Of a DNA stretch of 6,663 bases, positions 1 to 6,520 are shown piece after piece. Position numbers and translations under genes: made by a program. This DNA comes from Desulfobacteraceae bacterium (GTDB taxonomy: Bacteria > Desulfobacterota > DSM-4660 > Desulfatiglandales > Desulfatiglandaceae): assembly GCA_030597505.1 (NCBI GenBank), contig JAUVRS010000150.1, forward strand, positions 1 to 6,663, written 5' to 3'. The notes under the pieces are model-generated. The model saw only the letters and a program-made list of their open reading frames with translations. It made no database searches and was not told the origin of the DNA. The stretch's first letter is position 1; the number at the start of each line of letters is the position of its first letter.

Positions 1-573
1 AGTTTTTCCATACGGCAGGCGGGCATGCTTGAGTGTTCGACAAGTGATCCTATCCTGATAGAAAAGCAATATGCCGCACCCACTTACAAAAAGGAACGGT
101 TGCTTTCCCCCCTGCGAATAAAAGAAGCCATGGTGAAAGAGGCAGTGAAGCGGGTCGTTCGGCAATTTGTGCCCGTCAAAAGCAGTGTTCTGCGGCCCGT
201 CAAAACAGATGGAGAATTGGCGACGCAGGCGGCCCAGATGATCGATGCCGGCAACTGCCGGGGGGGCTATGAGGTGGTTAAGCCCGTGGCGAATGACCCC
301 AAATGCAAGGATTCGGCCCTGCTCTATAATGCCGGCGTTTCACTGGAATGTATGGCCTGGAATTCGGCTAATGATCAGAAGACGCAGGTGGGTTATCTAA
401 AAAAGGCCGCTGATTTTTATCGGCGGGCTGCGATCCTGAACCCTGGGGATGTGGACATGCAGAGGGCCATGAAAGATGTCTTTTACGAACTGGACACCTT
501 TTTTGACTCTTTCAAACGTCAGAAGGCCACAGGCAAATCCCTTGACGAATACCGGGCACCAAAGAGCTATTAG
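1..573 (+). CDS. 3' part of an envelope protein gene with TPR-like C-terminus (CsgG/DUF6340-like tail), cut by left edge
   Basis: The frame is open from base 1 to the TAG at 571-573, giving 190 residues. The first ATG (25) has no convincing Shine-Dalgarno sequence and the fragment starts without a signal peptide, so I treat it as the C-terminal part of a longer gene. An amphipathic helix (KEAMVKEAVKRVVRQFVPV, about 121-177) leads into a helical repeat region. There 'ALLYNAGVSLECMAW' and 'YLKKAADFYRRAAILNPGD' (about 316-450) look like a TPR-type helix pair ending in the usual NPGD turn. This order (helix ending in F-V-P, short strand, then a TPR-like unit with 'LLYNAGVSLE') is what I recall from C-termini of CsgG- or DUF6340-type lipoproteins of the outer membrane; that is family knowledge without a search. 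The next gene starts 30 bases downstream, so it probably leads or belongs to the operon. A generic TPR protein is the main alternative. Confidence 0.7.
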   Translation, partial: SFSIRQAGMLECSTSDPILIEKQYAAPTYKKERLLSPLRIKEAMVKEAVKRVVRQFVPVKSSVLRPVKTDGELATQAAQMIDAGNCRGGYEVVKPVANDPKCKDSALLYNAGVSLECMAWNSANDQKTQVGYLKKAADFYRRAAILNPGDVDMQRAMKDVFYELDTFFDSFKRQKATGKSLDEYRAPKSY

Positions 574-590
574 AAAACCTTGTCTGTTAA

Positions 591-596
591 AAGAGG
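591..596 (+). promoter_or_regulatory. Shine-Dalgarno site fixing the start at 604
   Basis: AAGAGG lies 7 bases before ATG 604. The frame could also open at TTG 580, but that start lacks a good ribosome binding site and would put eight polar residues in front of the typical lipoprotein signal MKKLLCLL. The site therefore supports the ATG. Confidence 0.6.
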
Positions 597-603
597 CAGT
601 CTG

Positions 604-1929
604 ATGAAAAAACTCTTATGTTTGCTCTCCCTCCTGCTGTTCACTACGGGTTGTCTGCAGGCCATAGAGCAGATGACAGGCATTAAGGTGTCCGAGGCCA
701 TAAATCCCGTGATGGAACTGGAGATGGATCTGGTCTTTCTGGATGAACTTGCCGCGATGACCAAAGTGAACCAAATGCTCCTCAAACGGACACCTATCTC
801 TTTGGAAGACCCGTGGCCGGAAATGCTAAACAGTTATTCCAAGGACCCGGCAGACAGGGACAAAAAGGCTCGAAAAAAATATGATGCCTGTCTGACCGGT
901 CTCTTGAAAAAAGATTTCTATTTTTTCAAATTCTACAACCCTGCCCTTTATTTCGGGTATGTGGGGCCGGGTGGGACAAATGCCCTTCTGGCCCGCGCGA
1001 TCATTGCTGCCAGGGCCACGCTTATTATAGAGGCTGCCAAGGAAATGGGCCGGTATTATGAACATGCAAAATCGGTGGTGAGCTATTATCCCTTTGGTTG
1101 CAAATGTCCTTATTACGGGCAGGGTTTGGATAGATTCGGGCCGGGGTCTCAGGAATGCAGGGGTGTTCAGATCAAAGAAGAATGCACATTTTTCAATCTT
1201 CCAACAGAGGAAGGGCTGAACGAGTATATCTTTGAGAAAAAGGGGCTACAGACCTGGGTAGACCTGAAAATGCCCCTCGAATGTATCAGGGTTGTGGAAG
1301 GGGAAAATCTGGGCACCTTTGAAGAAGTATTTTATACACTTCTTCCGGACCATATTCGCGACGCTGTCAAAATGGTGGACGATGAGGTTCAGGTCGCCGA
1401 GGCAGACCTGGAAGAGATAAAGGCTCGGCTTAAGGAAAAAGACCTGTCCGAAAAAGCAACGGCCCGCCTCGAAAAAAAGGAAGAAGAATTGGAAAGAGAG
1501 GTGGAAACCAAGTCTGCCATACAGCAAAAGCTCTATAAGGAAGCGACCGGCACGATTGAAGTCACATTGGAAAAGGTAAAAAAAGCAAAAAAACTCCTGG
1601 AGATTGCAAATTACATAAACGACGGCTTTTCACAGATCTCCGCTGCAATGATGGCCTTGACGGTCAAGATGGTGGATGACATACTGGTCTTTGCCAAGCT
1701 GAATACATACCAGATTGCAAACAGCATGGGTTATCTGGTCGCCCAGGGTATAGCAAATGGCCCTGACGCCAAGAAGAGAGCCAAAATTCTGGCCAAAAGA
1801 TTTGCCGGTCTTTTTATAAACTATCCTCAGGTCTGGGGCTATGCCATAGCACAGAAATATCAGGTATCAATGTACGAGGACTATCTGGAAGCGCTTGCAA
1901 GAATGGAAACCAAGATAAAGGAAAAATAG
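604..1929 (+). CDS. Unrecognised lipoprotein with cysteine cluster and coiled coil
   Basis: This is a 441-residue protein whose family I do not recognise. Residues 1-16 form a lipoprotein signal (MKKLLCLLSLLLFTTG) followed by Cys17. The lipobox TTGC has Thr instead of the usual Leu at -3. Residue +2 is Leu, which by the E. coli rule would send it to the outer membrane. Residues about 116-150 contain a Gly-rich turn (GYVGPGGTN) and an alanine-rich helix. Four cysteines follow at 166, 168, 185 and 194 (a CxC pair plus two), with another at 227, suggesting disulfides or a metal site; there is no CxxCH haem motif. Residues about 260-335 are highly charged (Glu/Lys) with heptad-like spacing, a likely coiled coil. 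A long, fairly hydrophobic helical tail then runs to about 425. It sits 30 bases after the upstream gene and 44 before the TPR/SLH lipoprotein, so a shared operon and envelope role are likely. Confidence 0.85.
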   Translation: MKKLLCLLSLLLFTTGCLQAIEQMTGIKVSEAINPVMELEMDLVFLDELAAMTKVNQMLLKRTPISLEDPWPEMLNSYSKDPADRDKKARKKYDACLTGLLKKDFYFFKFYNPALYFGYVGPGGTNALLARAIIAARATLIIEAAKEMGRYYEHAKSVVSYYPFGCKCPYYGQGLDRFGPGSQECRGVQIKEECTFFNLPTEEGLNEYIFEKKGLQTWVDLKMPLECIRVVEGENLGTFEEVFYTLLPDHIRDAVKMVDDEVQVAEADLEEIKARLKEKDLSEKATARLEKKEEELEREVETKSAIQQKLYKEATGTIEVTLEKVKKAKKLLEIANYINDGFSQISAAMMALTVKMVDDILVFAKLNTYQIANSMGYLVAQGIANGPDAKKRAKILAKRFAGLFINYPQVWGYAIAQKYQVSMYEDYLEALARMETKIKEK

Positions 1930-1955
1930 AGAGAAACCATAAACCGTAACCCGCT

Positions 1956-1971
1956 AAAAAAAAAGGGGGAG
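1956..1971 (+). promoter_or_regulatory. Homopolymeric A9-G5 tract containing the ribosome binding site
   Basis: Nine A (1956-1964) are followed directly by five G (1965-1969) and AG, just before ATG 1974. The purine run supplies the Shine-Dalgarno sequence for the TPR/SLH lipoprotein gene. The spacing to GGAG (2 bases) is short, so AAGGGG at 1963-1968 (5-base spacing) is the likelier pairing. Adjacent homopolymers are prone to length change. Confidence 0.5.
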
Positions 1972-1973
1972 CC

Positions 1974-3176
1974 ATGAAAAAACATCTCGCATTGGTATTT
2001 GTCCTGGGGCTTGTCTGGTTGATGAGTGGTTGCGCGCAAAAACGTGTAACGCCACTCTCAGAGGAAGACAACCCGGCCCACCATTATCTCATGGGAATGG
2101 AACTCATCGACAAAAATGACCTGGAAGAGGCTTCTGTTAGATTTAACAGATCCCTCAAATTGGAGCCCGATTATGCTCCTGCCCTTGCAGGAAAGGCTCT
2201 TGTTGCGGCCTTGAGGACCGGAGCAGAGAAGGACAAGGAACATAGATCGGTGGAATTTGAAAGGGCCATTGCCCTACTGGACGACGCCGAAGATGAGACC
2301 GAGGGGGACTCACAGAAGTTCATTGTGCGGGTAACGGCCATCCGGGTTTACACGAATGCCAAACCAAAAAAATGGATCAAGAAGGCAAATAACTATTATA
2401 ATAGAGCCCTTAACCTGGACAAGGTCAAAACGGAAGAACTTCCCTACTACCGGACCAGAGAGGCGGCCCATTATTTTATGGGTCTTGCCTTTTTCAAGGC
2501 CCTTAAGTTCAGGGATGCAGAGGCAACCCTGGCAAAGGTTCTGGGGTCATCCCCGGGCAAATGGCACGAACCTGCAAACAAGCTCTATAAGAGGGTTCAG
2601 AAAATCACCCGGGCGGCTACCAACTTCACCCTGACCGACGTGGCCAAGCGTATTGCCGTAAAGGATGCGGTTGTCCGAGCGGATGTGGCAGCCCTCCTCG
2701 TAGACGAGATTCATCTGGATCGATTTCTGGCGGGCCGGATTGCCGCCCCCAGAAAAGAATCCAAGGCATCTTTTGTGCCTGCCGATGTCGTCAACAATAT
2801 GTTTAAACCCGAGATTCTCATCGTATTGAAATGGGGATTACGCGGGCTTGAGCCTCTTTATGATAAGACCTCAAAGGCCTATCTCTTTTATCCTGAAAGA
2901 CCGGTAACCCGAAGAGAATTGGCCTTTGTTCTGGAGGATCTGCTCATAAAGATAACCGGAGATGAATCTTTGGCCACCAAGTACTACGGGCAAAAAAATT
3001 CCCCGTTTCCGGATGTCCCTCCCACTGCTTCATCTTTTAATTCCGTCATGAATGTAGTGACCAGAGGACTTATGGAATCGGATCTTTCAGGGGCATTTCG
3101 GTCAGATGATTACGCGGATGGCGCTGAACTGCTGTTGGCTGTCATGCGTCTTAGAAATGTTATGAACATCCACTAA
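1974..3176 (+). CDS. TPR and SLH-like domain lipoprotein
   Basis: A 400-residue protein with a clear lipoprotein signal: residues 1-19 end in LMSG before Cys20, and +2 is Ala, consistent with outer-membrane sorting. Residues 35-67 form a typical TPR unit (YLMGMELIDKNDLEEA ending in KLEPDY). A second unit at about 163-195 (AAHYFMGLAFFKALKFRDAE) follows a helical stretch containing 'NNYYNRALNLDK' (139-150). The C-terminal half resembles S-layer homology segments: 'VVRADVAALLVDE' (233-245), 'YPERPVTRRELAFVLEDLL' (306-324) and 'FPDVPPTASSFNSVMNVVTRGL' (345-366). SLH domains are known to bind peptidoglycan or linked polymers; here the repeats are divergent, so binding is inferred. An architecture of lipid anchor, TPR scaffold and SLH module would suit a protein linking the outer membrane to the wall and to partners encoded alongside. 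Start ATG 1974 follows a G-rich site at 1963-1971. The LPP20-like gene begins 16 bases after the stop. Confidence 0.88.
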   Translation: MKKHLALVFVLGLVWLMSGCAQKRVTPLSEEDNPAHHYLMGMELIDKNDLEEASVRFNRSLKLEPDYAPALAGKALVAALRTGAEKDKEHRSVEFERAIALLDDAEDETEGDSQKFIVRVTAIRVYTNAKPKKWIKKANNYYNRALNLDKVKTEELPYYRTREAAHYFMGLAFFKALKFRDAEATLAKVLGSSPGKWHEPANKLYKRVQKITRAATNFTLTDVAKRIAVKDAVVRADVAALLVDEIHLDRFLAGRIAAPRKESKASFVPADVVNNMFKPEILIVLKWGLRGLEPLYDKTSKAYLFYPERPVTRRELAFVLEDLLIKITGDESLATKYYGQKNSPFPDVPPTASSFNSVMNVVTRGLMESDLSGAFRSDDYADGAELLLAVMRLRNVMNIH

Positions 3177-3192
3177 GGGAAGGAGGCTTACA

Positions 3193-4131
3193 ATGAAAAG
3201 GACTTTTGGAACCATTGTCATTTTTCTGAGCGTGCTCATCTTTGTCACGGGGACATGGGCAGGGGGTTGGGAGACAATAAACAGCCCTGTAAAAATCTTT
3301 GAGGAAGGGTATATCCAGGTGGTCGGAGCATCCGAAGAAGGACAGACCCGCTATAGGGCTATGAGAGCAGCAACGGTTGTCGCCCAGCGTGACCTGTTAG
3401 AGGTCCTTGAAGGACTTCGCCTTTACGGCCAGACTACAGTGAGGGACGGTATGCTGCACGCCGATCAGATCCGTACTTCCGTAGATGGCTTTTTGCGGGG
3501 GGCAACGAAGTGTGGCGAAAAATTCTATGGTAACAGAGGATATGCCGAGGTCTGCATGCGGCTTCACATCCGCGGCAAGGGGGGGCTTTATGACATCGTT
3601 TTGCCCCTCATGAAGGCCAACAATTTGATGCCTAAGCCGGGGCCATATTACAAGCCAAAACTGATTCCAAAAGTCATCTCACCTTCCCCACCTCCAAAAG
3701 AAACGCCGGTGGTTGAAGCAAAACCGGAGCACAAAGTGGCGCCTAAACCGGAGGTCAAACCGGAGGTGGCCCGACCTTCTGAGTTAAAAACCTCCTATGA
3801 CGGGATCATCGTTGACGTGCGTGCGTTTCAATTCAGACCTGCCTTGGTTAACACGATCGTTACGGAAAAAGACGAAATAGTCTTTGACCCTTCAAAAATA
3901 CTCAGTAGTGTTCTGGTGGAGAGAGGGTGTGGGGGCTTCACCACAGACCCCAATAAGGCCAAGGCCTTACTGGCAAGCTGGGGGAGCAAGAGCCCCATGA
4001 CCTTAAAGGGTATCTCTGTCGTCAAAAGCACAAACGCCAAGATATCCGCCGACGACGCCGCGGCCATCTATGTACACGACAAGAAGAGCAATATACTGGC
4101 CGAGGCAAAAGTAGTGTTTCTGTTAAAGTGA
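3193..4131 (+). CDS. Secreted LPP20-like protein with C-terminal YDGIIVDVRA domain
   Basis: A 312-residue protein with a Sec signal (residues 1-23, MKRTFGTIVIFLSVLIFV, likely cut after TWA) and no lipobox Cys, unlike the classic LPP20 lipoproteins. Residues 38-132 match the LPP20 pattern as I know it: 'EGYIQVVGASEEG' followed by 'RAMRAATVVAQRDLLEVLEGL' (56-76), then 'SVDGFLRGA' (96-104). Two cysteines at 107 and 121 could pair. Residues about 146-198 are a Pro/Lys/Glu-rich linker, likely extended and spanning the periplasm. Residues 201-312 (SYDGIIVDVRAFQFRPALVN, ending ILAEAKVVFLLK) resemble the C-terminal domain found after LPP20 in deltaproteobacterial proteins and distantly in flagellar FlgP/FlgT-type proteins. 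A perfect AGGAGG at 3181-3186 sits 6 bases before the ATG, suggesting strong translation. It is the last gene of the left cluster; an inverted repeat follows. The exact role is unknown; envelope or surface-structure assembly is inferred. Confidence 0.85.
   Translation: MKRTFGTIVIFLSVLIFVTGTWAGGWETINSPVKIFEEGYIQVVGASEEGQTRYRAMRAATVVAQRDLLEVLEGLRLYGQTTVRDGMLHADQIRTSVDGFLRGATKCGEKFYGNRGYAEVCMRLHIRGKGGLYDIVLPLMKANNLMPKPGPYYKPKLIPKVISPSPPPKETPVVEAKPEHKVAPKPEVKPEVARPSELKTSYDGIIVDVRAFQFRPALVNTIVTEKDEIVFDPSKILSSVLVERGCGGFTTDPNKAKALLASWGSKSPMTLKGISVVKSTNAKISADDAAAIYVHDKKSNILAEAKVVFLLK
3721..3765 (+). repeat. Short in-frame repeat coding KPE units
   Basis: The 9-mer AAACCGGAG occurs at 3721-3729, 3745-3753 and 3757-3765. 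Copies are spaced by 24 and 12 bases, so the reading frame is kept and each copy encodes Lys-Pro-Glu. It lies in the low-complexity linker of the LPP20-like protein and probably arose by local slippage or duplication. Confidence 0.7.
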
Positions 4132-4163
4132 GAAAGTTCCACAGCCAAAAATCAGCGGGATAT

Positions 4164-4206
4164 CGTTAGCCCGGATCTTGCCGAACAAGAAAGATTCGGG
4201 TTAGCG
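4164..4206 (+). terminator. Long inverted repeat, probable transcription terminator of the left operon
   Basis: CGTTAGCCCGGATCTT (4164-4179) can pair with AAGATTCGGGTTAGCG (4191-4206). This gives a 16-bp stem with three G-U pairs (4166/4204, 4169/4201, 4174/4196) and no bulge, closing an 11-base loop. It begins 32 bases after the stop of the LPP20-like gene. The following sequence is T-rich (TTTATTT at 4211-4217, then further T runs) but there is no tight U tract directly at the stem base. It may therefore be an imperfect intrinsic terminator, an mRNA 3'-end stabiliser, or one copy of a dispersed palindromic repeat. Confidence 0.5.
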
Positions 4207-4253
4207 CCCGTTTATTTACCCTTTTACATTTATTTGGTTTCTTCCCGTCCCTT

Positions 4254-4282
4254 TTGAAGCCGTCTTTTACCTCATGTATATC
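4254..4282 (+). promoter_or_regulatory. Candidate sigma70-type promoter for the AsmA-like gene
   Basis: TTGAAG (4254-4259) and TATATC (4277-4282) are separated by 17 bases. Each matches four of six consensus positions. Transcription would start near 4289, giving a leader of about 26 bases with a G-rich ribosome binding site (4303-4307) 7 bases before ATG 4315. Location between a probable terminator and the next gene supports it; the match alone is weak. Confidence 0.35.
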
Positions 4283-4314
4283 TTACAGCTCACTTTTCCA
4301 AAGGGGGTATCAAG

Positions 4315-6153
4315 ATGAAAAAGCTGCTTATAATCGTCTCGTCCTGCATCTTAGGCTTGGTCATTATTCTTTTTGGAGCAGGGCTCTATATCAATGCAAA
4401 TATTGAGGAGATCACGCGTAAACACCTGGGCGCAAAAATCAATTTTGATGACGTGGAATTTCGCTATTTTCCCATGCCCACAGTCGTCTTTACTGCCTTG
4501 GAGGTTGAGCACAAGAACAACAAGATCAAGATTCCATCCCTTGAATTGTATCCCAATCTGATGGATCTTGTAAGGGGTCGCATCTCCCTGAAAAAGGCTG
4601 TTTTGGAAGAACCGCTTGTTCTCGCACAGCTTATCCCGGCGCTTGAAAAAGAGGTGGAGGCCTCTGATTCACCACCGTTGACTTTAGACGCTATACCGGC
4701 TGAAAGGCTGGGAGGTCTTGCGATCAACCAGGGAAAACTGCTCCTGAAAGGCCCCGGGGGTCTGCCCCAGGCCATTTCCTTTACGGTGGCCATGGAAAAT
4801 ATAGAAAAAAAGGATCAGGCTATCTCCGTCCAGCTCAAACAGTTTTCTGTGGATGAATTGGGGCTTAAATTTTCGGGAGATATCACCATATCCTCTTTTT
4901 CCCCTTTGAAGTTGAAAGTGGATGCACCGGAGGCGTCCATCAATCCCGCAGCGGTAAAGGACTTTCTGGTAAAGTTCGGGTTTATAAAAAAGGAGCTAGG
5001 CGATCAGATTCCCAAAATAGAAACTGTCGCCTCAAAAGGCCTCAAACTGGAAATAGACCCGGACGCCGGAATATTTCGTCTTTCCTCGGCTGAACTGAGC
5101 TTTGATAAAAACCAAATAAAAGATACCACCGTCAGCCTAGCGAAAGGGGGCGCCTTTGACCTCAAGTGCGCCCAGATCCTCTTGGACATGAAAACCATCC
5201 AGGGCTGGTTGATGGATAATCCCAAGGGGAAGGAAGCCCTTGACAACATTCTTGCCAAGGCAAAGCTCAACTCCTTGACCACCGATGGCACAGTTCAACT
5301 TTCTTCTTTGAACATCACGGGAAACCAGCAAAAACCGGCTGATATCAACGGTTCCCTGGATCTCAAGACAGATGGACTAAAGATTCATCTGGTTTCACAA
5401 GACGGTCAAGAACAGGATTTAACCATAAGTCAGTTGGATACCAAAGTCACCATAACGAGTGGGAAACCGTCCATCAACGTCGGAAAGCTCCAAGTGAGCT
5501 CTTCACGGGGAGGAACCGGGACCATAACCGGTTCCTTTGCCCTCCCTTTTGATATAAAAGACATAGGGTTCAAGGGGTCTCTTGATTCCTTCAGGGTCTT
5601 TGACACCGTTGTCACTCTGGAGGCCGCCAAGGAAAAAATGAGACGGTTGACCTTTGACCTGGATCTCGCCTCCCCCACGCTTGGGGTACTGGCCAAGGGG
5701 CTTGTATACACACCCAATCACAAGAAAACCGACATTATAGCACGCATTGAATATCTCAAAATCGCAACGACCCCCTCACAAAAAAGGCCAACACCTGCCG
5801 GAGGCACAGAGAAGCCCCCCAAGAATTTTGATTTTACACCTATCAAAGGCAAAAAACTTTTTGCCGAGGCATTTATAAGAAACTTTCAGCTAAACGCCCT
5901 CCCTGAACTGGAAAACATAAATTTCACCTTGCATCGTGAATATGACAAAGTCGTTGCGAGAGGGAAAATCCTTTTTTGTGACACATATATCTGTAAACGC
6001 AATCCTGATACCCCCAAGTACGGTTACGGCCGAGATAGAAGGGAGAGGTGTCGGTATGGACCTCACTTCCTTTATCGCCTGTTTTTCAAAAGAACTCCCT
6101 GTTTTCTTGACGGGGAATATCTCCATTTTTGCAAAGGTCTTTGTAACGGGTGA
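4315..6153 (+). CDS. AsmA-like inner-membrane-anchored protein, N-terminal part; gene frameshifted
   Basis: The frame runs 612 codons, but only about the first 554 look genuine. Residues 1-28 form a single membrane anchor (MKKLLIIVSS then LGLVIILFGAGLYI). The next part has the AsmA-type start: 'NIEEITRKHLGAKINFDDVE' (29-48), then 'PMPTVVFTALEVEH' and 'IPSLELYPNLMDLVRGRISL' (73-92). A long beta-rich region of alternating polar and hydrophobic strands follows. It is interrupted by a Pro/Lys linker at about 485-507 (TTPSQKRPTPAGG) and resumes with 'KKLFAEAFIRNFQLNAL'. AsmA-family proteins are known as inner-membrane-anchored periplasmic bridges linked to lipid transport and outer-membrane homeostasis. 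After about residue 554 the frame turns into an Arg/Cys/aromatic-rich sequence (CKRNPDTPKYGYGRDRRERC) unlike the rest, ending at TGA 6151-6153. AsmA-like sequence continues in the +1 frame. Removing one base near 5972-5977 gives one 734-residue protein ending at 6520, a normal length for the family. Confidence 0.85.
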   Translation: MKKLLIIVSSCILGLVIILFGAGLYINANIEEITRKHLGAKINFDDVEFRYFPMPTVVFTALEVEHKNNKIKIPSLELYPNLMDLVRGRISLKKAVLEEPLVLAQLIPALEKEVEASDSPPLTLDAIPAERLGGLAINQGKLLLKGPGGLPQAISFTVAMENIEKKDQAISVQLKQFSVDELGLKFSGDITISSFSPLKLKVDAPEASINPAAVKDFLVKFGFIKKELGDQIPKIETVASKGLKLEIDPDAGIFRLSSAELSFDKNQIKDTTVSLAKGGAFDLKCAQILLDMKTIQGWLMDNPKGKEALDNILAKAKLNSLTTDGTVQLSSLNITGNQQKPADINGSLDLKTDGLKIHLVSQDGQEQDLTISQLDTKVTITSGKPSINVGKLQVSSSRGGTGTITGSFALPFDIKDIGFKGSLDSFRVFDTVVTLEAAKEKMRRLTFDLDLASPTLGVLAKGLVYTPNHKKTDIIARIEYLKIATTPSQKRPTPAGGTEKPPKNFDFTPIKGKKLFAEAFIRNFQLNALPELENINFTLHREYDKVVARGKILFCDTYICKRNPDTPKYGYGRDRRERCRYGPHFLYRLFFKRTPCFLDGEYLHFCKGLCNG

Positions 6154-6520
6154 CAACCCCAAGACACTCATGGACACAGCCAGGGGCGAGATAACCGTAA
6201 CCCTGGCCAGTGTCTCGGTTTACCAGCTATCAAATCTGGATTACCGTCTTGGGTTTTTACTCGATATATTGGACACAGCCGGGATAAATCCTGGCGCAGA
6301 AGATTCTGTTTCGTTCACCAAAGGTAATGCCAGAGCCAGCATGAAAAAAGGACGTTTTGTTTTGGATAGATTTTTCCTCAGGGGACCCCTTGTTGATGCG
6401 TGGGGAAGCGGAGAATTCCTGCTAAAAGAAAAACGCCTCAAGCTTACAGGGCAGGTCCAGACAGCCGGCATCACAAAGGACTTGGATGTGGACAGGGTCC
6501 TCAAAAGGAGCCGGATATGA
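5936..6520 (+). CDS. AsmA-like protein, C-terminal part in the shifted frame
   Basis: This frame is open from 5921 to TGA 6518-6520. From about 5978 it carries the continuation of the AsmA-like protein: 'ISVNAILIPPSTVTAEIEGR', 'GVGMDLTSFIACFSKELPVF', 'LTGNISIFAKVFVTGDNP', then 'ARASMKKGRFVLDRFFLRG' and 'WGSGEFLLKEKRLKLTGQVQ'. The last two are typical of the C-terminal AsmA region, in which a gene-end strand repeat scores a small 'G-x-L' pattern. It has no signal peptide and no good start. GTG 5936 and ATG 6056 are possible starts, but the upstream codons (MTKSLREGKSF) are not domain-like, so I read it as a fragment of the gene beginning at 4315 and not as an independent gene. Its stop overlaps the ATG of the following gene (ATGA), so loss of frame upstream would affect translational coupling to that gene. 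Confidence 0.75.
   Translation: MNMTKSLREGKSFFVTHISVNAILIPPSTVTAEIEGRGVGMDLTSFIACFSKELPVFLTGNISIFAKVFVTGDNPKTLMDTARGEITVTLASVSVYQLSNLDYRLGFLLDILDTAGINPGAEDSVSFTKGNARASMKKGRFVLDRFFLRGPLVDAWGSGEFLLKEKRLKLTGQVQTAGITKDLDVDRVLKRSRI
5972..5977 (+). other. T6 run, most likely frameshift site in the AsmA-like gene
   Basis: The run is C-TTTTTT-G. With six T the frame reads K-I-L-F-C-D-T-Y and drifts into non-AsmA sequence; with five T it reads GKILFVTHISVNAILIP and continues in the conserved-looking frame to 6520. Both frames are open only between 5921 and 6153, so the shift must lie there, and the homopolymer is the simplest place. A sequencing or assembly indel, a real mutation, or slippage that restores the frame would all look the same here. 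Confidence 0.65.
6503..6510 (+). promoter_or_regulatory. Ribosome binding site inside the end of the AsmA-like gene
   Basis: AAAAGGAG lies 6 bases before ATG 6517, within the last codons of the shifted AsmA frame. It supports 6517 as a true start overlapping the upstream stop. Confidence 0.65.

Noticed and set aside
580..603. Upstream TTG start for the Cys-cluster lipoprotein
   Set aside because: It lacks a good ribosome binding site and would place MSVKRGSL in front of a normal lipoprotein signal; ATG 604 has AAGAGG at 7-base spacing.
826..1527. Minus-strand open frames opposite the Cys-cluster lipoprotein gene
   Set aside because: They lie entirely antisense to a gene with a clear signal peptide, have no ribosome binding site I could support, and give low-complexity Phe-rich products that mirror the Lys/Glu-rich coiled coil.
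2356..2634. 92-residue + strand frame inside the TPR/SLH lipoprotein gene
   Set aside because: It is fully contained in a well-supported gene, has no signal or recognisable domain, and has an Arg/Pro/Trp-rich composition typical of an out-of-frame reading.
5966..5985. Programmed ribosomal frameshift in the AsmA-like gene
   Set aside because: AsmA-type genes are not known to use recoding. I see no stop codon at the slip site, no clear Shine-Dalgarno-like stimulator and no strong downstream stem; an indel in T6 is simpler. Slippage is kept only as a possibility.
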